DNA of 64,000 bases from Siphonodentalium dalli (GCA_032622095.1 CP136062.1:1304001-1368000); one strand, 5' to 3'; counted from the first letter of the stretch, positions 1-12,555 are shown. Program-made: numbers and translations. Notes: generated from the sequence alone by a model not told the origin.

Positions 1-153
1 CTCCCATGTTCGTAAATTCCCTATTGCTTACAACTGTAGTTAGGGACTGGCTTGTGGTGCGATTCATATCACTAGGCAGTCCTATGTCGCTTCCGGGTTT
101 AAGCTATCGGCTATAATTGAAATTGGGGCGGTACCTACGGATAGGTCCATTAA

Positions 154-968
154 CCCTTTGAACCCCAGCGGCCGGAATACTGGCCGCTGCGTGAACCTCC
201 ATATACCCTAGCGGCCGGTATACCGGCCGCTGAACCAGCCATTATAACGACCGCCACGTGTTTATAGTTTATAGCTGTGCGATTCAATAACAAATCGACG
301 TCTAAACTCTAGTTATCATAATTGCAGTTTCTTGCTAATGCCGGGTAGTTGTCTGGTAGCCGTTACTAAGGAAAGATTGGGTGGCAAAGTGTCCTTATAT
401 TTAATGATCATAGAATGGTCCATGCATAACATACATATGTATGCACAGTTTCAAACAGGTGCCACCATTGAACATATACAGCATTATGTGACTAGATATT
501 GTATAAATTAAGGGAACACTACCACTTAATGGTTAGTGCAGTGGTGTCATCCGTTCATTTGTGGTAATTGATTAGCAACCGTTGCTACCTTAAATAATTA
601 GTTTCATTCAATCTCTCTTAAATTCTTGTCGGATATATCTCAAATTTCACATTAGGGTATTATCGTCATCAAAAACGCAATCACTGGCATTGAGTTATGA
701 CATACCATGCTATAATTGCCTTTTCCAGTCAATTCGGGGTAGTTGCCTAGCAACCGTTACCAAGACGCTGCCGCGTGGCAAAGTCTTCCGATTTTATATT
801 GATCAGTGATCAATGGGGGGGGGGGGGGACCTGTAAAGTTTCATAACTGTGTCACAAATTAAACATAACCAACATCATCCAACAAGACACTATAACATTT
901 AAAGGAAAATCCCACAAGGAGCCCAGGGTCAGGGTGTCGGTCGTGGTAGGGCGACAGTGTTCAAAGGG
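154..968. mobile_element. piggyBac-like non-autonomous DNA transposon (MITE)
   Basis: Seen: the ends are a 10-bp perfect inverted repeat, CCCTTTGAAC at 154-163 and its complement at 959-968. A TTAA lies directly outside each end (150-153 and 969-972). TTAA target duplication plus a CCC(T)-type terminus is the known signature of the piggyBac superfamily. The left end carries two GC-rich 22-bp near-palindromes just inside the terminus. The 815-bp interior has no long open frame, so the element is non-autonomous. A 13-base G run sits near 818-829. Superfamily assignment rests on termini only. Confidence 0.72.
167..231. repeat. paired GC-rich palindromes inside the piggyBac-like left end
   Basis: Two 22-bp palindromes lie 21 bp apart. 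167-188 reads AGCGGCCGGAATACTGGCCG and on, with an imperfect centre. 210-231 starts AGCGGCCGGTATACCGGCCG and is a perfect palindrome. They stand out from AT-rich surroundings and may be subterminal protein-binding or hairpin-forming sites of the transposon. Confidence 0.8.
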
Positions 969-1124
969 TTAACTCAATGCAAGAGAGAGTCATTGTCACT
1001 TGATACTATCTCTGTTGCTCAATGTGAGAAGACAACTTCATGGCATTGTAAACCTGATTTATTAGATTCTACTTGGACAGTGCAAACTGTGTATCTTTGA
1101 TATATTTTAGAGATGAATAAAATA

Positions 1125-1680
1125 ATCAAAGGGTCATAACGCCCGCCATTAAATAATATCGGATCAAACCCATATTCGAACTTGATCTGTATTTTGAGTT
1201 GAGAAACTCACATACAAAATTTGGTTTCTATCAGTTGAAAAATGGTTGATTTATCGAAGCATGCATGAATTCTATGTCAAAGGGCCATAACTCCATTAAA
1301 TCGGATCAAACCCATATTCAAACTTGATATGTATTTTGGGCTAAGAAACTCGCATACCAGATTTGGTGACGGTCAGATAATATTTTTTTGAGTTGTGGCA
1401 GCATGCATGAATTCTAAGTCGAAAAAGGGCTAAAATTCCATAAAAAAAATCGGATCAAACCCATATTCGAACTTGATCTGTATTTGGTGCTGAGAAATTC
1501 ATATACAAAATTTGGTTCTGATCAGATAGAAAATATTCAGTTATCGCACCATGCGTAAAGTGTCTACAGACAGACGACGGACTAACGACGAGTGGTCAAT
1601 CCGGACAACGACACTATGTTTACCATACTATGGTATGGGTAAACATAATATAAGTGTCAGTGACACTGTAGCTCAACTTA
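1125..1680. repeat. tandem repeat, about 142-149 bp units (GGATCAAACCCATATTC type)
   Basis: The phrase CGGATCAAACCCATATTC recurs at 1160, 1302 and 1451, with the same flanking order (AACTTGAT, a stretch around GAGAAACTC, then GCATGCATGAATTC). The block ends in an ACAGACAGACGACGGAC module at about 1568-1585 and a GTAGCTCAACTTAGGTA stretch. The layout matches a common molluscan interspersed repeat type. No coding potential is seen. Confidence 0.75.
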
Positions 1681-1701
1681 GGTAGGGGAATATTTTAATG
1701 G

Positions 1702-3335
1702 TTGACAGTAAATGGAGGAATAGGAAAGGTGCTAATTGAAATGTCTAACCTAGCTGTGCCAAAGGATTTAGTCATGCAAAGAGTAAAATCCAAGATGGCC
1801 ACCAGCGTTCCCGTCTACATGTCATTGTTGACATCTATGACAAATTTCATGAAGATCCGACTAAAGCTACGATCTGCAGCCCGCGCCAAAGGATTCAGTC
1901 ATGCGAAGAGTAAAATCCAAAATGGCTGCTGACGGCCATGTTGTTTGACAGAACGACCCCAAAATGACTCGTTCCCATCTACATGTCAATATTAACCTCC
2001 ATGACAAATTTCATGATGATCAGACGAACAGGACTACCTGTAGACCGCGCCAATAGATTTAATTTTGAAATTCAAGATGGCCACCAGCGGCCATGTTTTT
2101 TGGCCGAATGACCCCAAAATGACTCGTTCCCATCTACATGTCAATGTCAACATTCATGACAAATTTCATAAAGATCAGACCAAAGGTACGACCTGTGGCC
2201 CGCGCCAAATGAAATTGTTGACAGACACACGGACGACGGATGCCAACTCATGGCAATAGCTCAAACTTACAAAGTAAGTTGAGCTAAAAATGACCCTTTT
2301 TGAACAAATCTGAACCCGGTCACCCAAGGCCCATCCATACTGAATATAATTTAATTTCATTAAAGATTAAAGTTTCATAACTCTGCAGATGTTATAATGG
2401 AGATATAAGGAATGCGGAAAGTTGTTATTTTTAAGTAGCGTTCACCAGAGGTCAACCCGAAGCACCTTATGAAGTTTGGGATCAATGAGAAAAAATAATG
2501 TTGTCAGTCAAGGGCATGAAAAGGTATTTAGTGATGCAAAGAGTAAAATCCAAGATGGCTGCCAGCAGTTCTTTGAATATTGTTCAAATTCAAGAGCTAC
2601 CATCCAGAAGTGATTGTGAAATGCCTGTAAATTTTTTGAACATTTCTCCAATAAACGTCCGCTGCAGGGTGTGCCGATGTATTAATTTGTGAAATACAAG
2701 ATGGCCGTATGTTTGTTTTTAACAAAATTTAGAAAATATTCGATGGCTCCCATCTAGTGACAATGAGGGATGTGGCCTGTAGGGAATGGCGAAGGATTTA
2801 GTTATGCAAAGAATAAAATCCAAAATGGCCACTGGTGGCCATGTTTTTCAACTAAATTTAATGACTCTTTATCTAGTGGTTCATATGAATTTTGGTGACG
2901 AATGGATTATGGATGTGATCTCTAGCCTACTGTAGGGCGCCAAAGAATTTAGTCATGCAAAGAGTAAAATCTAAGATGGCTGCCAGCAGCTATGTTTTTC
3001 ATAAAAATTCATTCAATTTTGATAGCCACCACCCAGAGGTCGCCCTAAACATGGTTGTAAATTTTCAAAACATTTTTCCAATAAATACCGACTAAAAGGT
3101 GTGCCGATGAATTCAAATTTGAAATCCAAGATGGCTGTTTTAAACGAATTTCGGGAAACATTCATGGCTCCCATGTAGAGGTCACTCCAAAGATCCTTAT
3201 GAAGTTGGTGATGATCGGATGAGAGCTGTGACCTGTAGGGAAATTGTTGACAGATGGACGGATACACGCTCAGACAAATGCCATCCCATGGCAATAGCTT
3301 ACATTTTACTTTGGCAAGTTGAGCTAAAAATTGCA
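1702..3335. repeat. degenerate tandem repeat array (AAAATCCAAGATGGC units)
   Basis: A unit containing GGATTTAGTCATGCAAAGAG then TAAAATCCAAGATGGC recurs about six to eight times (near 1762, 1889, 2051, 2523, 2790 and 2944), with variable spacing of 130-470 bp. Two terminal modules with GACAGA-C-GGA followed by ATGGCAATAGCTTA or similar and GTTGAGCTAAAAAT occur at about 2218-2290 and 3245-3335. Several open frames of 60-107 codons fall here but follow the repeat and are not genes. The family resembles repeats I know from mollusc genomes (inference). Confidence 0.7.
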
Positions 3336-6300
3336 CCTAAACAAAATAGAGCAAAATATTTCCTAACAGACATATGCACAAGACCGACAGAACTAATTTC
3401 TATATCTCGCACCAAACTTTGAAAATCCTTTGCATTGCAAATCCTTTGCATTGAAGTGGGGTATAGGAGAAGGATGAATCATAACTTTGTCTTTTACACA
3501 GCCTTAGGTGGTGTCTTCTCTTGTCTTCTCTTGAGAAAGTTTTGTTCTCATTGTTTTCTTTAACTGTGTCTTTGCAACCATTTTTCTGTCTTTCTTGACC
3601 AATGTCACAGTCTTATATAGAAACTGAGAAAAATCTTCATTGGAGCTGGTGAAGCTGGTGTTGGCTGATTTTCATTTTGTTATTTTAGAAGTTATGCCAC
3701 ACATCCCCTCCTGCCTCTGAAATGGGCCTCAATCCTTACCACGTGAAATGTCAGAACCTGAAATATAAATTTGCATCATTTTATCACAACTAACAATTAA
3801 TAGTAATAGTTTACCCCCCCCCCCCATCAACTTCAGCTAGTCCAGAGGATAAACCCAGTTCAGAGAAGAAAAAGTGTCAATATTGCATTCAACCACCTGA
3901 GTGTAATCGCTATTTTTGTCATATCAAAAGTTGCTGCCACACAAAAGACACTTGCACTGTCGATCAGGCATGGATTCGAAGACACCATTGCTATTCTACT
4001 TCTAATTATTATTTATGTTTTCTTTTATTTTAAATATTTTTATTATCATGACGTCAGCGTGTTTTGTCAAAATATTAAATCAAAGTTGCGTTGAATTTGG
4101 CATGATTCAGTGCAATTTGTTGTTTTAGGCCAAAAGTTGAACATTTTCCTACTTTTACTGACTTTTGGTTATCAGTTTGAAAATTTCCAAACGTAGGGAT
4201 TATATCAGTTTGTAAATTTACAACAGCGGTAAAGCTTGAGATAGTTGGAAATTTCCAACCCAAGTGCGATGGGGTGCAAAGGAATTTCATAGACTTGGAT
4301 ATTTGGCATGGTTCAAGGTGTGCAGTTGCACATTCAATGTGGACATCTCTGTCAAATCCCATTTTCTAATTTAATTGTCTTTATATTATAGCCCTACTAT
4401 GCAAATTATGTTAATTCAAATGATTTTAGCAGTATGCTAATAAAACAATACATCAATATATAATATATATATATATAAAAAGAGTAGGATCTCTGGCTAT
4501 TAATGACTTTTCTCCCAGACCCCTATGATCGATTCAACCAGATTTGTTGTGGTAACCCGGGGGTACCCCATCGGATGTTGTAATGCCGTTATTTTATCGA
4601 AATTTTGATTTAAAAAAAAAAAAAAACTTAATTTTAAAAAATTCAATATTTTTTTCAACTTTTAAATAATTTTTTTTTTAAATCAAAATGATTAAACAAA
4701 CAAATTGTGCTAAAAGTGCACAAAGAGGCTGCGGTTGAATAAAGGCTCCCAGAGAAAGAGTGTGTCTAAGATCAAAATTTATCACACAGTAGCCCCTAAA
4801 TCCAATCTCATATTTTTTAGTAAGACACACATGTATAATTCCCATGCGCAGTGACGTAAGAGCTCCGTTCAATGATGTCGATATCAATGCCAGAACTTTA
4901 TTATTATGTTAATTAGAATATAATTATGATATTCAATTTGTGTTGTGTTATTTAGTGTTGACTGTGAGATAAACATTGGTGATAACGGTGGTTGAACAAT
5001 TTTGTCAGCAAGAAAAGACGCATTCAAAATGGAACTATATTTTTTCTTGAAGGCTTCTTTGGTAGAAATAAAAAAACAAATTTAACCCCAGGCATTTCGA
5101 GATCGTTTTCCTTGCTAAAATGCGATTATGTGATAGAATGGATCTCGAATTCATCCAATTTATTTACAAGATTTATGAACCTTGTCCACAAATTTTTTAT
5201 TTGAGTCGAGCTTTATCTCGGTTAATAAATTTCATATAAAATTGCGACTCATTAGAGATCCTCTATGTATGCACTTAGTGCACAAATGGGCTGCAGGCCG
5301 ATCTGACACTAAATATGGAGCCAGTTTCAGCCACATAATAAAATAACATGAATTTTTATTGTGTAATGGCATGCATAAATATTTATTCAGAACACTTATC
5401 AAATAAGTGCCTGACAACATTGCCCAATTTACAATTCAATATGAAAACTGAGAAGACTGGCACCATGAAGACTACAACAGTCAGTACTTGTCAAATTTAC
5501 TTCAAAATAAATAGTTAGAATCATACACTCAGCTTAGAAATTAAAGTGTTCACAGTGACATACATATATATTCTTGATTCAATTAATTTGAAGGCAGAGT
5601 ATTAAATCTGCAAGGAACAACCAACCCAATTTGAGCAAACCTGATATGAGATTCATGTGTTGACATTTAATATGTGCACCACATGTGTACATGTGTTGGA
5701 AGACATATAAAATGTATAACACTGACATTCATCAGAAGATTTATTTGAATTAAGTGAATGTTATCAGGAACTAAATTCTACAGGTAGTTCATACTCAAAT
5801 TTAAATGTTAAAATAGTAGGATAAAACATAAAAAGGGTACAAAAGGTTTTAGATACCAGTCAGGTAAGCTTAATGAAACTGTCCAATTTTGTCCTTATCA
5901 GAAGCAGAACCCACCCCATGATATCGTGTTATAAAATAATAAATAGTGGGTAAAATATTACAACTGGGAGCCCCTTCTCTTGATTTATATTGGTCTATAA
6001 TTATATATTCATTTTGGTATTTATAATTGGTTTTGGAAAAAAAATTTAATGTCCTTGAAAAAATATGCAACCAACCCGCCATCCCCCTCCCCTCCTCTTG
6101 GCATATCCCTGCGAGAATAGGACATGTGGGATGATTTATTTGGATGCCTGACTACTAACTCTGACATGCATTTCAACACCCACCTCCATGTTCTATTTGA
6201 GTAAGTACATGTGTGCCCCACTATTATGAGTACACATGGACATATAAATAAAGACTTTGAAAATAAAAAATATTCTAGTATGTCAGTGAGTATGTGGGTT

Positions 6301-6480
6301 AATACTACACATGTACCCTCTGTCAAACAAGTATTTCATTTAGAGTAAATAGTGGGTTCAACTTTACTCCTGCCACCAATAGACCAGGCATTGTTTCTGC
6401 TGGATCTGCCAAAGTCACCCAAGGACCAAATATATACTAAATATGTCAGATGGTTCTTGAGAAGAAATCGTTTTTAGAAT
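3336..6480. other. intergenic or intronic DNA without recognisable gene
   Basis: This stretch is AT-rich with short homopolymer runs (C run near 3813-3825, A/T runs near 4610-4680) and a small AT microsatellite at 4460-4478. I see no supported exon, RNA or transposon terminus. The open frames at 4075-4362 and 6021-6326 lack coding-like composition. The 4480-4500 sequence AAGAGTAGGATCT matches, inverted, the end of a repeat at 22620-22635. Confidence 0.6.
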
Positions 6481-6720
6481 TACTATGGAGGGAAAGAGTT
6501 TTGGCCCTGGCTTCGCAGCTATTTGACCCAGTGAGCTCATTTGAACAAATCTGAAAGTGAGACCTAGGGAACATCCACACCAAATATGAACCCATTCGGT
6601 CCTATGGATCTGGAGAAGATGTTCAAAGAATTGTTGAAGGACGGATGGACAGATGGACGGACGGATGACTATAGCTCCACCAGAGACTTCACATTAAGTG
6701 AGCTCAAATCCACATCACTT
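6480..6720. repeat. interspersed repeat ending in a GGACGGATGG / GAGCTCAAAT module
   Basis: The order is GGCCCTGGCTTCGCAGC, a stretch on concentrations of ACCAAATATGAACCCATTC, then GAAGGACGGATGGACAGATG, ATAGCTCC and AGTGAGCTCAAATCC. This is the same architecture as the 3' modules at 2218-2290 and 3245-3335. It looks like an old, truncated copy of a widespread molluscan repeat. Confidence 0.55.
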
Positions 6721-7873
6721 TATCATATACTATCCTTAACAACCTAATTGACAATACATTTTTTGTATAATTGCAACCACTTTTTTGCTTTTTGTGATAA
6801 CTGATTTTTTTGCCAATGTCACTAGAGTATAATAGTAAATGCAGCTTTAAATCATTACCTTTGTTAAGATTCATATCCTTTTGTTCTCGTCCAATAGCTC
6901 ATTTGATAAGTTATGGTCCAATTTCTGTTCACATTGGGATATAGCTACGACATCTAAAAATAAAATATACAGGTAATTTATAATCACCCAGAATAAATTA
7001 GTATGTACCACAATATGGTGGTAGACTGTTTGTCTATAGGACATTGGATTATCAACTTGAAAGTGTACTGCTGCAATCTTTTTAAACTGATTTTGCCCAT
7101 ACTTTGCTTAAATAAGGTTCTGCAAATATCAAATTTCGGATTGAATATTTAAAACAACTTGAGTTAAACCAAATTGCCATTCATGGAGATTAACGAGAGT
7201 ATGAGAAATGATATAAGATTAACATGAGTGAATTATAGATCACCACAAAGTCTTGGGTCATTAAAGAAGCATGTTTATATTGTGAACACTCTTTGATTCA
7301 GAAATTCAATCCAGTCCAGTAAATTAACTGATGCAAATAACTTATGAAGCGGACCATTACGAGTATAAAAATGAGATATCCTATAGAGTATAGTGCTTGT
7401 GTAGAGAGTTAGGAAATCAAATAGATGTACAACACAATTTCAAAGATCCATCATGTTACCTTCATGCATGTGCCTTCACATTAATCTCTATTTAAATAAT
7501 TACTGTTGAACAAATAAATAAAAACAAAAACAATTGATTAAACTTTACTGTTTTTGATACCAAACATTTTCACTCAGGAAAATAAACATTTGTCTACTTT
7601 CCTCAATGAGATAATTGTTTTTGTGCACTCAAATCACGAGATATCCTCTTAAATTCTTAATATACATGTGGTTGATGTCAGCGTCAATAAATTTGTTACC
7701 AATTGTTGTGCTCTTCGACAACTCTAGTCCACAGCATTAGATTCCTTGTGTCAAAGAAATGCCTATATATATAAGTGGTATATTTCTGCACCAACCCAAA
7801 AAATGTTTCTGTATCTATTACATTGAGAAGAAAAATTCACTGAGTTCATGTTTATGTGTGAAAAGATACAAGA
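6721..7873. other. no gene seen
   Basis: AT-rich sequence with no recognisable exon, RNA gene or transposon end. It ends at the A that precedes the Helitron-like element. Confidence 0.6.
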
Positions 7874-8483
7874 TCTAATATATATTTTGGGACTTCTGTT
7901 TGTTTGTTTGTTAGCTATGGCCGGGAAAACTGCCTGACGGATTTTGACGAAATTTGATACCTAGAATTACTTTTGTCCGGGGAATATTTTGGACGGGTCC
8001 CTGACCTGACGGGACCCTGACCTTCAAAAATGTCAATTCAAGGTCAAATCGGGACGGATTTAGACGAAATTTGATACCTATAGGTACCTTTGTCCGGGGA
8101 GTCTTTTGAACGGGTCAAATCGTGACCCCGACCTGATCTTGACCTTCAAAGTTCAATTCAAGGTCAAATTGGGTAAAACGGACAAATTTTGATGAATTTG
8201 AGACCTAGGGGTACTTTTGTTCTATGAGTGTTTTGGACGGGTCAAATCGTGACCCCGACCTGACCTTCAAAATGCTCAATTCAAGATCAAATCGCGAATT
8301 TTGATGGTATTTTGAAGAAATTTGGTACCTACGGTTACTTTTGTCCGAGGAGTGTTTTGGATGGGTCGAATCGTGACCCCAACCTGACCTTGACCTTCAA
8401 AATGATCAATTCAAAGTCAAATCGCGCATTTCGCCAGAAAGCAGAGGGGAAACAGCCCGGACGAAGTCGGGTCCACCAGCTAG
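7874..8483 (+). mobile_element. complete non-autonomous Helitron-like element
   Basis: Seen: the left end is A followed by TCTAATATATATTTTGGGAC (from 7874). The right end is CTAG followed by T (CTAG at 8480-8483). A short hairpin, GCCCGGACGAAGTCGGGT (8455-8472, stem CCC-GAC/GTC-GGG with one bulge), lies 8 bp before CTAG. Known: Helitrons start with TC, end in CTRR after a 3' hairpin, and insert between A and T without target duplication; all these hold here. The interior has repeated phrases (GACCTTGACCTTCAAAATG, CGGATTTTGACGAAATTTGA) and no Rep/helicase frame. The same family recurs at 24211 and, on the minus strand, across 37657-41134. An RTE-type retrotransposon tail is a less likely alternative. 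Confidence 0.68.
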
Positions 8484-8659
8484 TATGATATAATTCCCAG
8501 TTAGGCAGGATGATGTGTGATGAAGATATCCAGGCAGCCGTGATAAAACAGTAATTTGTTTATTTTTGCAACTTTTCAACTAACAACTCTGAGAAAAAGT
8601 TTTTCAACCTGTGATAATAACAAACAAAATCAGCGAGATTCCAGGCATACCATTAAGTA

Positions 8660-9346
8660 CAGTTAAACTTCGTTAAGTCGAACGTCGGTAACGCGAATAC
8701 CCCACTTAAGTCGAAGCCATCGCCTGGTCCCGGCTGAGCTTGTGAGCATTGAGCAAAGCCATTAGAATAATTAAGGTTAAGTCGAAGGTGGATAAGTCGA
8801 AATTCCGCTTAAGTCTAAACGAAATTTAGTTACACCAGCCAGATTATAACACTAATTACTATGGTTAAGTCGAAGCGCCGTCGGCGACGCATCGCCATGT
8901 GATTATAACTCAGTGTGCTTCTATTCATTACCCTAAAAAGCTGTGAAGTTTCCTGGAGTCTTTATTTATCCTAATGCATTGTTTATTTAACATATTAACG
9001 AGGTGTGGGGGTCAATTTCCCCTGCGAGGATTAGTAGTGTTGACAGGCGAAATGAAAACCATATTTAAACGGCCTGATACAGAGAATAATTTCATTCAGT
9101 CATGTCTTCCCAAAACGAAAACAATGTTCCAAACGAAGAAATGCTATTGACAAGAAGGCTGAACTCAATTTGAATGTTCTCGATGCCATGACACTGATGC
9201 AGCAATCGTGGGCCATATCGGATCGATATGAATTCAACTGGTTGGAATTTGTGGTCACCAAATGGTCAAAACAGTTAAGTCGAACACTCGGATAACTCGA
9301 AGTAATCCAACGGTCCCTTGCAATTCGACTTAACGAAGTTTAACTG
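8660..9346. mobile_element. pogo/Tigger-like DNA transposon, internally deleted
   Basis: Seen: 23-bp perfect terminal inverted repeats (left CAGTTAAACTTCGTTAAGTC..., 8660-8682; right its complement, 9324-9346) with a TA dinucleotide outside each end (8658-8659, 9347-9348). Subterminal AAGTCGAA motifs are repeated (for example near 8710, 8780, 8797 and 8870). CAGT termini plus TA target duplication fit the pogo/Tigger branch of Tc1/mariner. The 687-bp length and decayed interior mean it cannot encode a full transposase. Confidence 0.8.
9152..9295 (+). pseudogene. remnant of a pogo/Tigger transposase C-terminus
   Basis: Inside the pogo-like element, one frame reads KKAELN then NVLDAMTLMQQSW and continues open to a stop at 9293-9295. 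The block 'hydrophobic-D-A-(9 residues)-W' resembles the helical tail after the DDE catalytic core in Tigger-type transposases. This is a family resemblance from memory, not a search. Upstream in the same element, 9101-9150 reads open as MSSQNENN... in another frame and then breaks, suggesting a frameshift or internal deletion. No catalytic aspartates are present, so it is non-functional. Confidence 0.45.
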
Positions 9347-9348
9347 TA

Positions 9349-11290
9349 TAAATACTCCCACCCAAGGATGACAAAACTAGGGTTGCTCATCAAAGATGGC
9401 TCTAATCGCGGCGATGAAATGGCTGTCAAAATGGCCGCAACTACAATCCATGCTACGATGAAAGCAACATATTGGATAACCCCCTATAAGCGAAAATACA
9501 CATTTGTAATTTACAAGAATGTTGTTATATATCTTTAAAGGTACACATATAATGAAAACTGATCTATCTGAATGATTTATCGATCACTGCTACGCACGTT
9601 AACCCAATGATTTACGTTCAGGTTTTCTTATTAGAATACATCCAACAGTCGGACCAAAAACAGTTATTTTGGGCATGCAACACACGAAGTAATATTTCGT
9701 CACACAGTGCGTGGTAGTTTCCTTTTGGAATGATGATTAATTATTGAATGTAAAGCAGAAACTGAAGTGCCCACCCTATCTGTGTAAATACTAGTTATAT
9801 TTCCAGAATTTTCAACACTCTCCGTGACAATAAACCATACACGTATGTCGTAATGCTGATTATACTGTCAAGAAACACTTATCTCTTCCACAGAATAGTA
9901 CCCTATCTTACTAGATTGAAGAGACTGTACGTTGTACATTTTATTTAGTACTAATTTTCATGGTGCTCCCAAAGCGGTTTCTTAGCAGACAATTATGTTC
10001 AAATTACTTCAATCGGCACTTTACAACATGAATATGTACCACGCAATACACACTATTAGTTGTCAGTATCTTGTTTGAAATTATGTTACCATTGCCACCC
10101 ACATACTTGCGCTAAATATCAGGTCATCAGCGTTTACAGTTATTAATTCTGCGTTTACCATTCACTCAATGCTGCTATTTATGGTTTTGTATGCAGCAGA
10201 TATGTGTAACATTAGGGAGAATGGGTAAACGCTGCGATGCGGTGGCAGAAAAGGTCGTATGTTTCGCGTATATGTGGCCTTAGTGCATTTAAGTGCACAT
10301 AATTTCCAGGTATAAAGACAGTCTCTGTCATAGAGTATGTAGGCAAATTGGGTTATGTTGAGAATTTATTAAAGATAGTCTATTGTAATCCTTTGTATTT
10401 TGATAAATTGCGTTCATGGTATACCACCATGTATTTGTGTGATAAAAATGAAATATTCGTGTTTAATCACTTGACCGGAGGCAACTATGACTACTATTTT
10501 AAGACACGGACAATAGGATCTACACATTTTACCTAGTACCATATGAATAGCTCTCATACTGTTCTATAGTAGTGAATTTTGACAGACTGTGTGTTGTAAA
10601 TAAATGATTATCGGTCACATTCGTGAGACTGTTTTCATTACATATATTTCTGCTTCTAGAAAAGGTCACACAATGAGTACACCCATATTAGATCACATTT
10701 AACTGTTTTAATACACATATATTACACGATTCAAGATAAACAGTACAGATAAAACTGCGTTATTCTTCTATTTCTTGGTGCCCAAAAAGTCCACATTCAA
10801 TCGTTGTATGAGACCTGGCTTTCGGTTGCTCTCTCGCGAGATACATTAGAGAGAATTCTTACATACATTATTAATAGCTCCCCTTATACTCTGAAATCAT
10901 TCTTCCTCGTATAATTCGACGGTCTGTTCGTTCTTGTATAACCAGCTATTCAATTTTCCGCAAATTGTAAATTTCATTCGATTTTGTTCATTTTAGCGGC
11001 CATTTTGGAGACATTCTACCGATATGGTTTATGACTAAGGATTGTTTGTGTGGATTTTATTTTATTACCAATTTGGTATTTGTTGGCGCACCTACCACTG
11101 AAATTCAGGATTTTTCTATACCAACTGCCATCATGGACGCCATCTTGTATTACAGAAAATGCTCAAAGCGGATTTTAGCGGATTTTGGATATGTTATAGA
11201 GGATATATATATTCCTCTTCAAAATGGAATAGAAACCAACTTAGTCCAAATTTTTTCTAGGTTGACCCTAAAATTTTAGTTTATCGACCA
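9349..11290. other. no gene seen
   Basis: Mostly unique-looking, AT-rich sequence. Open frames at 10348-10536 and 11031-11279 lack splice or domain support. I see no RNA gene or transposon end. Confidence 0.55.
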
Positions 11291-11900
11291 GACTAAAACC
11301 CGGTTTTTGAACTCAACAGAGATATTGATTATAGTTGTGAAAGGTCCATATACCCAATATGAATGGAATCAGTTGAAACTAGGGCCGTAAAAATAATCGA
11401 ACAAACCTGGTTTTCGAACTCAATCATGATATTGCTGTGAATGATCCATACACTCAATATGAATGGATACAGTTGAAATTTCCGTGCTAACAGTCATAAA
11501 ATTGCTAAAATAGACAATCTAGGGGCCATAACGCAGGTAAAAAATGTCGGACAAATTTGGTTTTCGAACTCGTTCAGGATATTGTTGTAAAAGATCCACA
11601 CACCCAATACGAATGGAATCAGTTGAAGTTTGTTCAAGTTATCGTGCATCAGACATAAATTTCCCCAAAATTGCTCAAAAGAGATAAACTAAGGGCTGTA
11701 ACTCAGGTAAAACAAATTGGACAAAACTGGTTGTTTAACTCAATCAAGACATTGTTGTGAAAGTTCGATAAACCAAATATGAATTTAATTAGCTGACATT
11801 TGTTATAAAGTTACCACACTAATGGACATAAAATTACATATAAATAAGTGAGATAACTCTGTTTAAAAGACGGGGCTGGCCTGACTTTCTGTCAAATGTG
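11290..11900. repeat. degenerate tandem repeat (TTTTCGAACTC / GGGCCATAAC units)
   Basis: Phrases such as GGTTTTCGAACTC followed by GATATTGTTGT and AATATGAATGGAATCAGTTG recur near 11297, 11407, 11557 and 11728 (spacing 110-170 bp), with GGCCATAACGCAGGTAAA between them. More diverged units lie at 13750-13840 and 14972-15060, on either side of the hAT-like element at 13841. That element therefore inserted into an existing repeat array. Confidence 0.7.
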
Positions 11901-12406
11901 AGAATAAAGTTATGTACCAAAAATTGTCACAATTCATCAATAAATGGCTGTGTTACATAGGTTTGTAACAAACTTAAACTTGTTTTTCTTATGCTCATTC
12001 ATGGTGGAGAGGGGATACTCAGGTCTAAATATCTCAACCCACTTCCACCTCCCATCATGGAAAGAGTTGGCAAAAAAATATAGATTATTTTTCTTATCCA
12101 AGTCATCTTGGTGGACATCACTTGGAATTATACAGAAAACATATTCCACAACTACCCCTCTGAAAGCTTTAACATCTTCTTCCCAATCCAACAGACCTCA
12201 ATTTTTATTCTGATCTTGGTTGTTATCATTTGGAATCATGTAAACAAAATTCATCATTGGGCCATCATGATTATTCTAAAGGCATGTGAGAGCAATGTTA
12301 TCAGATTCGTTCAAAATGTAACTTTTGGCATGCAAACTCACAGATGGAGCATTTTTTCCCAATTGGTTAGAATTGTCAACATGGTAAAAATGTTACAGTG
12401 TCTTGG

Positions 12407-12511
12407 GTTGTGTGTTATAGCATGATACAAGACTCAACAGGACCAATACCACCCATCGGTTCGTGTTGGTATTGGTCCCAAATCACCTTGTATCATGCTA
12501 TACCACACAAC
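12407..12511. repeat. 105-bp nested inverted repeat (hairpin)
   Basis: Outer arms of 25 bp (12407-12431 and 12487-12511) match with one mismatch. They contain TATAGCATGATACAAG and its complement. Inner 12-bp arms GGACCAATACCA (12440-12451) and TGGTATTGGTCC (12467-12478) are perfect. The transcript of either strand would fold into a long two-part hairpin. It could be a tiny foldback MITE or a structured RNA precursor. Confidence 0.8.
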
Positions 12512-12555
12512 TCTTTCAAGTTAAGTTGCCTGGACAAGCAGTCATAACAATTTTA

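Noticed and set aside
11937-12191. 84-codon minus-strand frame with protein-like composition (GRWKWVEIFRPEYPLS)
   Set aside because: It lacks an ATG, and splice sites and homology could not be established; it may be a gene relic.
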